A stretch of DNA of 64,000 nt. It comes from Lenzites betulinus (Eukaryota > Basidiomycota > Agaricomycetes > Polyporales > Polyporaceae). The notes under the pieces are model-generated. The model was given only the letters and a program-made list of their open reading frames with translations. It did not search any database and had not been told where the DNA came from. The translations under genes and the position numbers were made by a program. The stretch is from NCBI GenBank assembly GCA_022264855.1, contig JABYQU010000019.1, positions 310,001 to 374,000 on the forward strand. The letters are read 5' to 3'. Of this stretch, positions 58,691 through 64,000 are shown piece by piece. Every line of letters starts with the position of its first letter. The stretch's first letter is position 1.

Positions 58691-61600
58691 GATGACGGAC
58701 GAAGAGAATGCGCCCCGCCGCAGCTCAGAGCTAGGGCAGTTGGACGTGAAGCGATGAAACGGGCGCTAATGGGCGCGTCTCCCCGAGTGCCACAGCGGAG
58801 TCTGAACTCGCCGCCCTGTGCGAGCAGTCCCTTTCATTCTCCGACGCCCTGTGCTTTCCCCACCGACCCTGCAGCTTGCTCTGGTCGGCTCGTCATGTCC
58901 ACAGCAAGCATCCTGTGGTAGGTGCTATATAAAAGGCGATCTACATTAACTTGTGTGCTGGCGAGAAGTGGAACATCCACAAATGGCTATTACTCACCTT
59001 TTCACCGTGTCTTGGTGTACGGGATTCTGGAATGACATTGGTGAGTGTATACGAACAATCCCCCCTGCGTGGACTTGGGATGTTGATACTAGCCAGGGAC
59101 TCTCAGAAATGTATAGGTCCTGTGGCGCCCCTGCTCATGCGTGGGCTAGACTCCCAGGCAAACTAATATCTTCAGCCACCAGGTACCTGTCGCTTCGAGG
59201 TAGAACGCGAACTGCCTCACGAAGCTTTTCGACACGTAGCATGAGAGAAAGACCCTTCTGGAGCAAACGGACGGTGCTCAACCCGACTTCTATCCTCCCG
59301 TTCCTGCAACATCTTCGCAAGGCACTTTGACTGACTGCGCCCGGTAATGCCTTGAGCTTCACTTTTAAATAGGCGCAGCGTAATGACCAAATTCGCGCGT
59401 GGCCAATGGAGCATCGCCTTACGGCCTCCCGTCCTACTCCGCAGGGAGATAATGAATGACGGCTCTCTTCAGAGAGCACACTGTCGTGAGTTCGCATCGT
59501 CAGGGTGACGACACCACACGACGTTTCGTGTAGATTATCAAGTTTGCACTCCCACCTACTCTTCTGGCTTCCCCCATCTGCTCAACGCTGCTTCTAGTCC
59601 GCAAGGCCCTTCAATATATTTCACGTTGGATATAATACGTCGAGCCACAGCTAATACGATAATCAAGTTTAACAAGTTCTGTCGCCTTTCCAAGGTCTAC
59701 AAGTTATACAAGTCGCAATGCCTCGTGTAAATGACGTGTACTGCGGATGAACTCTTCCACCGGCCCAACATGGTCAGATCTACCCGAGCCACCGTTGATA
59801 TCGACGTCGGTACGGGCACCAAAGCCTGAGCAAACCGTCATGGGCGAAGGCACGGTCCCTCATGAGCACAATCTTGACCGCCTGCCTTGTATGGAAATCG
59901 CTCACCCAGCTCTCCAGCTCCTCTCCCATGCGCACATCTGCAGGCCGTGACGGTCGATCTGGTGGACACCACAACTCTTCTTCCCCTCGCGCCATTGGTC
60001 GCCCCTACTGATAACGGCCCGTCCGACCCCGTCGTGGAGGGGAGGTGCCTGGGTGAACTCATCGAGCTCAGAGTTATAGGTCCCGCGCGCGCCTCATGGA
60101 GAGGACGTAGTCATCGCTGTGCCATGGATGACATTCGCTGTACTCCATATGCACGCCATTGGGCTGCGCACGCTGTCGTCTGCAAGCATCTCGCGGCACA
60201 GGTGTCCAAACCATTCATTCCCCCCTCCCTCGGCCCCTGCTTCTGCCTTCACATAAGCTATCGGCTGCAGACGCCGCACGGCCGCGTAGGTACTCTCGCT
60301 CTCTGGCCTCGAGCCTGCAAACGCTCGAGCTGCATTCTTCGGCACATCCTGCGACTCTCTTCCGTGCCGAAGGCTGGCTCGCCTCGATCTGATAGAGCAC
60401 GTTCTTGTCGATGCGTGTAGATTCCCGCAGATCTGCTCCAAGCTCGCGCTATTTTGCGCGAGAGGGCACCTGGGGGCACTAACATTGTCCACGTCGCCCA
60501 TGCTTGTCACATTGAATCACCCGCATTCCGTCATATCCTTCCAGGCCCACAACCTTGCTTGCTCGCTCGCCTCCCCGCATCGGGTGTGTGTCACTGACTC
60601 TGAGAGAGGCGGGCATCCTTCGACCCCCGCCCTTGTGCACAGTTATTCTAGTTCGCGCTAGACGTGCTTCGCAATTAGGAGGCACAATGCAACAGCACCC
60701 TCACGCCGTGCCGACGGCGTGATTGGCTTTGGCGAAACCTGAACCTAGGACTTCTACGCCGCGTGAGAGAACGCGGTGAGAGCGCGCGGGCCCGTATTTT
60801 TCCTTGGGCGGCCAGAAAGCCGCACCTACGACTAGCTCAAGGCACAGAAGCGCCGTACGCTTCATGGGACCTCGGGCAGCACCCCGAGTTTACTGCTAGA
60901 TGGCTTGAACGCAACGAGTTAGTGATAGCGTCAGCGTCGAATAATCAGAAGGATTAGAGTGGCTCATCGCATTCGGAGCCGGCATGCGAGCAACGAGGCA
61001 GCCCCTTGAGCACGGTCGATTGTTCGAACATGGTGTGCAGCAAGGTATACAAGGCGCCCGGTGGCCTGAGTTGTCCCCCAGCTCGGAGCGAGCACCAAAG
61101 CTCGCTCGCGGGTGACGTGATCCCATTGGCAGATAGACCACCCAATGCGCCGATCGTCCACGGAGGAAGAGCTAGCATGCCCGGGGTCGCCGCGGTTCGC
61201 AGGGCGAACGCATGGCGCGCTGAACGTGATCGCCAAAATAGCGGGCGTCGCGGCCGGGACCACTCTCCACACCTACTAGGACCCTGAGAGTGCAGCCCGG
61301 GCGTCCAGGCAGGACGCGCCGCACTTGCGGGGCACAGGCTTCCTTCGGAGCGGGTTGTGCGGTACTGGGCCGCCACAGGGCGGAGGTGCATCCATTGTAC
61401 GGGGCGTCCCGAGTGGCACTCGGTGCGGGTACAGGCCATGCGGGCATGGGATGGGCATGCTGGAATTGAATACGGGCCGTCTCCATGTCGTGAGCTGGTG
61501 ATACAATTCAGGGAGCGTGCCACCTGGACGCACCTTCTATGTCCGGGGGAACCGAGAAGGTGGCCTTTCGTTACCGTTCATGAGAAGGCGGGCGCCTTCT

Positions 61601-64000
61601 TGGAAGGACGAGACGCACTGAGAGTTGGCGGAGCTGCACGGTTGCACAATTCCGGGTGCGCTTGGTGATAGTGACGGGGTGGTAGATAGGGCCCCTCTAG
61701 GGCTCTCTGGACAGTACACAGTTGCGTTCCTTAAAGCCATGAGTATCACAAGACCAAGTAACGTTGTAGAACATACGGTGGAACATATGATAGGCTGTAG
61801 GGTAGAAGAGTCGGTGTTTAACTCCAACTCGGTCCGCTGGGTACCAGCTCCGAGGCTAAACCCGAATGACAACTCACCGGTATCTCTAATCCAAAGCCTC
61901 GTGATACTGCGACGGCCTGCCATGAATGATGACCTGCTGTGAACACTGTATGACCACCATGGTTCCTTGTTACGACACAACGGTGCCACCGAACGGGCGG
62001 GTGATCATGACGGAACGTCCAAGAGAAAGAGGCAGATGGTGCTCCCGTCCACCCTCGCTAAGAAGAGCCTGCTATTACCGAAAGCAATGTTCGAGCGTAC
62101 ACGCTCGGCGCCGCAACCGCAGGTGAACCGCGGTGGATGACACGAGTGGCGGATGCGCGAATCTTCCGTGCATATCACCGACCGTTCGAAGGGCTTCGAG
62201 CAGCGCACTAGTACGTAGAGAGCCTCCCGCTTCTTGATGAGCGATCAAACCACAACGACGGTAGGGCCAGTATAAGGGATATGCTGCCCTGTCCCTGTGG
62301 ATGAATCTAGAGAGGGATCGTGGAATCAGATCGTGCTCGTCGAACGCGCAGAACAAAAGATCGGTACGTATCCCAACGCAAGGGAATGCGCGGTTGTTGA
62401 GCGGGCGGATGCACCGAGACGCGAACTGGAACGTAACGCAATGAATGCCTGCAGCTTCCGCCTCCTGGCCGGGCACGCCACAAAGATGACGACCTTGGTG
62501 GCGGTGAGGTTGCTATCATGCGACAAGGTCCCCTCTGCCCTTGCACAGGACGCGTCACGATCGCGGCGAGGGCCGTGGTGAACTCCGTGGACGAGCCGCA
62601 CGACCAGTGTCGACGTCATCTCGCGACTGCCTGCCTGCCTGCAGGTATGCAGCGGTGAGAACGGGCCACGATCAGCCATTCAGACCGTATGGGCTAAGCT
62701 CGACGCGGGTATCAGCATATACCATATGGCGAAGGCATTCCTGAGAAAAAGGGACCCACGTTTTGGGAGAAGGCGGGTCGAGCATGTGGTGCGCGCGCGC
62801 GCGCAGAGTCACTCGGCCCTTATCGTCGCCGCACAGGAGAGATCGCCATGGCGCGCGTCGCGGCGAGGATGCAGAACAATTCATGTAACTGCATTCATTG
62901 CACTTCTGTGCTGGCGGCTCGGGTGCTGCTGCAGGGAGACGCGTCGCGATTACGGCAGTCTTGGACACGGCGACTGTGCCAGTCGGTCGGGATGTGCACT
63001 CCCGACGCCCAATGGGAAAGCCGAGAGCCTGCGTTGGGGAACGCAGCTTCTGATGAGATGGGCACCCGGCGGGAAGAATCTGACAGCGTTTGGTCGACGT
63101 CGGGCCACCGAGGGCTCGTCCGCAGGAAAGGCTGCGGGCGAGCTCGGATGACCTGGGCGGCATTCACCGGCTAATCCCGCGGTAAACTGGAGCACCCCCT
63201 GGATACGAACTGCATGAGCAAGCACAACAGACAAATTATGTGGCATATGGCGAACCAATTCAATACCGACCTTCTCGGCAGCTGAGGAAAGATGAGGCCT
63301 TGAATTTGGCGACCCATGACGGTCTCAGATGGGTAGTAATGGAGGAGAAAGAAGAGCGCGCGAGCAATGCATGAGAGATGCGCTCTGGATACGGACGGAC
63401 TCGTGGACGACGGCAGGAGACGGAGGCCCTCGCAACCTGCGAATTCAATCCGAAAATCAGATGGATCCGCCTTTCCGCACGGCTGTGCACCCGCGCACGC
63501 TTACGCGCCCCGGCCCGATCATCCGCGGCAGCGCGCGTCCTGTTTAGGCAAGCGAACAAGAACGAACATACCCTCTCTTCCACCGCTGCGCGTCTATTGT
63601 CGCGTCCACCGCCTACGACAACGTTTAGCGGCGGGGCAGCAAGCGGAGCGTCGCAGACGACACCGGCGCAAGCGAGGCGATGCGATGCCTCTCCGCAGAA
63701 AAATTCCAGCAATCAATCCATCCCTGGAAGGTCCGTGGGTAGTCGAATGTTCAGAATTATTCCGAGAATGCAACAGCGGTCGCGTATCTCATGCTACAAC
63801 GGTTCGCGTGTGCGACAGTGCTGCACCCATGACCGTCGACCAAGCTTTTCTCAAAATACTGTGTCAATGGTGCTCCTCAGGAACGTAACTACCCGGGTTC
63901 TACTACAAGCCGCCAGCCTCGCAACGCAGGAGCACGAACAAGGCAGCGGAACAACGCCGTCCCGACCATATTATGTGAAACGCCCCTCCTTCAATTCAAA
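58691..64000. other. Gene-poor terminal 5.3 kb, nothing supported
   Basis: Beyond the CDC4 promoter I find no frame with family resemblance on either strand. The longest open frames (60954-61523, 61537-61989 on the minus strand, 59887-60420 on the plus strand) are mutually overlapping, rich in Arg/Pro/Ser, and lack consistent splice structure. There is no visible reverse transcriptase, transposase, rRNA or tRNA. A run of alternating purine-pyrimidine (GCGCGCGCGC) lies at 62792-62801. It may be promoter sequence of an off-window gene plus degraded repeats. Confidence 0.4.
58926..58935 (+). promoter_or_regulatory. TATA-box-like element with short downstream open frame
   Basis: TATATAAAAG is a strong TATA match in a GC-rich context. 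An ATG-started frame of 116 codons (58983-59330) begins 47 bp further on, but its product has no recognised features, so transcription is only a possibility. Confidence 0.25.

Noticed and set aside
60954..61989. Minus-strand frames of 189 and 150 codons
   Set aside because: Overlapped by open frames on the other strand, with no motif or repeat structure suggesting a transposon protein.

Overview
The window is nuclear DNA of a filamentous basidiomycete, most likely an Agaricomycete (mushroom or polypore). Genes are dense, mostly GC-rich and CpG-rich, and cut by many 48-65-nt GT-AG introns, often with a CTAAC/CTNAC branch site. Recognisable proteins are fungal (Kex2, Gid5/ARMC8, Scd6/LSM14, Iml2, Coa1, Irs4-type EH protein). 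F-box paralogues and a DNMT1-type cytosine methyltransferase also fit Agaricomycetes. All gene models here were spliced by eye from reading frame, splice signals and family conservation.

Layout. 1-10.9 kb: KEX2 (+, 5' end cut by the window), MCM7 (-), DNMT1-like methyltransferase (+, head-to-head with MCM7 across 251 bp), UPF0045/Ecm15-like protein (-). 11.2-22.2 kb: GID5/ARMC8 (+), pyruvate dehydrogenase E1-alpha PDA1 (+), COA1 (-), COG6 (+), heat shock factor HSF1 (+). 23.2-33.8 kb: a large arrestin-domain protein (-), ATG9 (+), an unrecognised repeat-bearing protein (-). 34.8-40.2 kb: a tandem pair of F-box/LRR-like genes (-). 40.5-46.7 kb: IML2/TTC39-type TPR protein (-), IRS4-like EH-domain protein (+), dephospho-CoA kinase CAB5 (+). 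46.7-47.7 kb: a long imperfect inverted repeat. 48-58.7 kb: SCD6/LSM14 (-), PGS1 (+), DTD1 (-), PPIL1-type cyclophilin (+), a 1.6-kb stretch without a recognised gene, and CDC4 (-). 58.7-64 kb: no gene that I can support.

Most genes are conserved housekeeping functions and do not form one pathway. Thematic links: MCM7 and the maintenance-type methyltransferase share a promoter and both act at replication forks; PDA1, COA1, PGS1, CAB5 and IML2 are mitochondrial or mitochondrion-related; GID5, CDC4 and the F-box pair are ubiquitin-ligase components; KEX2, COG6, ATG9 and the arrestin protein act in membrane traffic.

Most notable observations: a tract of about 1.2 kb without a single CpG inside the DNA methyltransferase gene itself; 5-nt and 7-nt micro-exons; two enlarged SCD6 introns that share a homologous block; an 800-nt intron in the arrestin gene; a six-times repeated helix motif in the arrestin tail; and the 1.07-kb inverted repeat beside CAB5.
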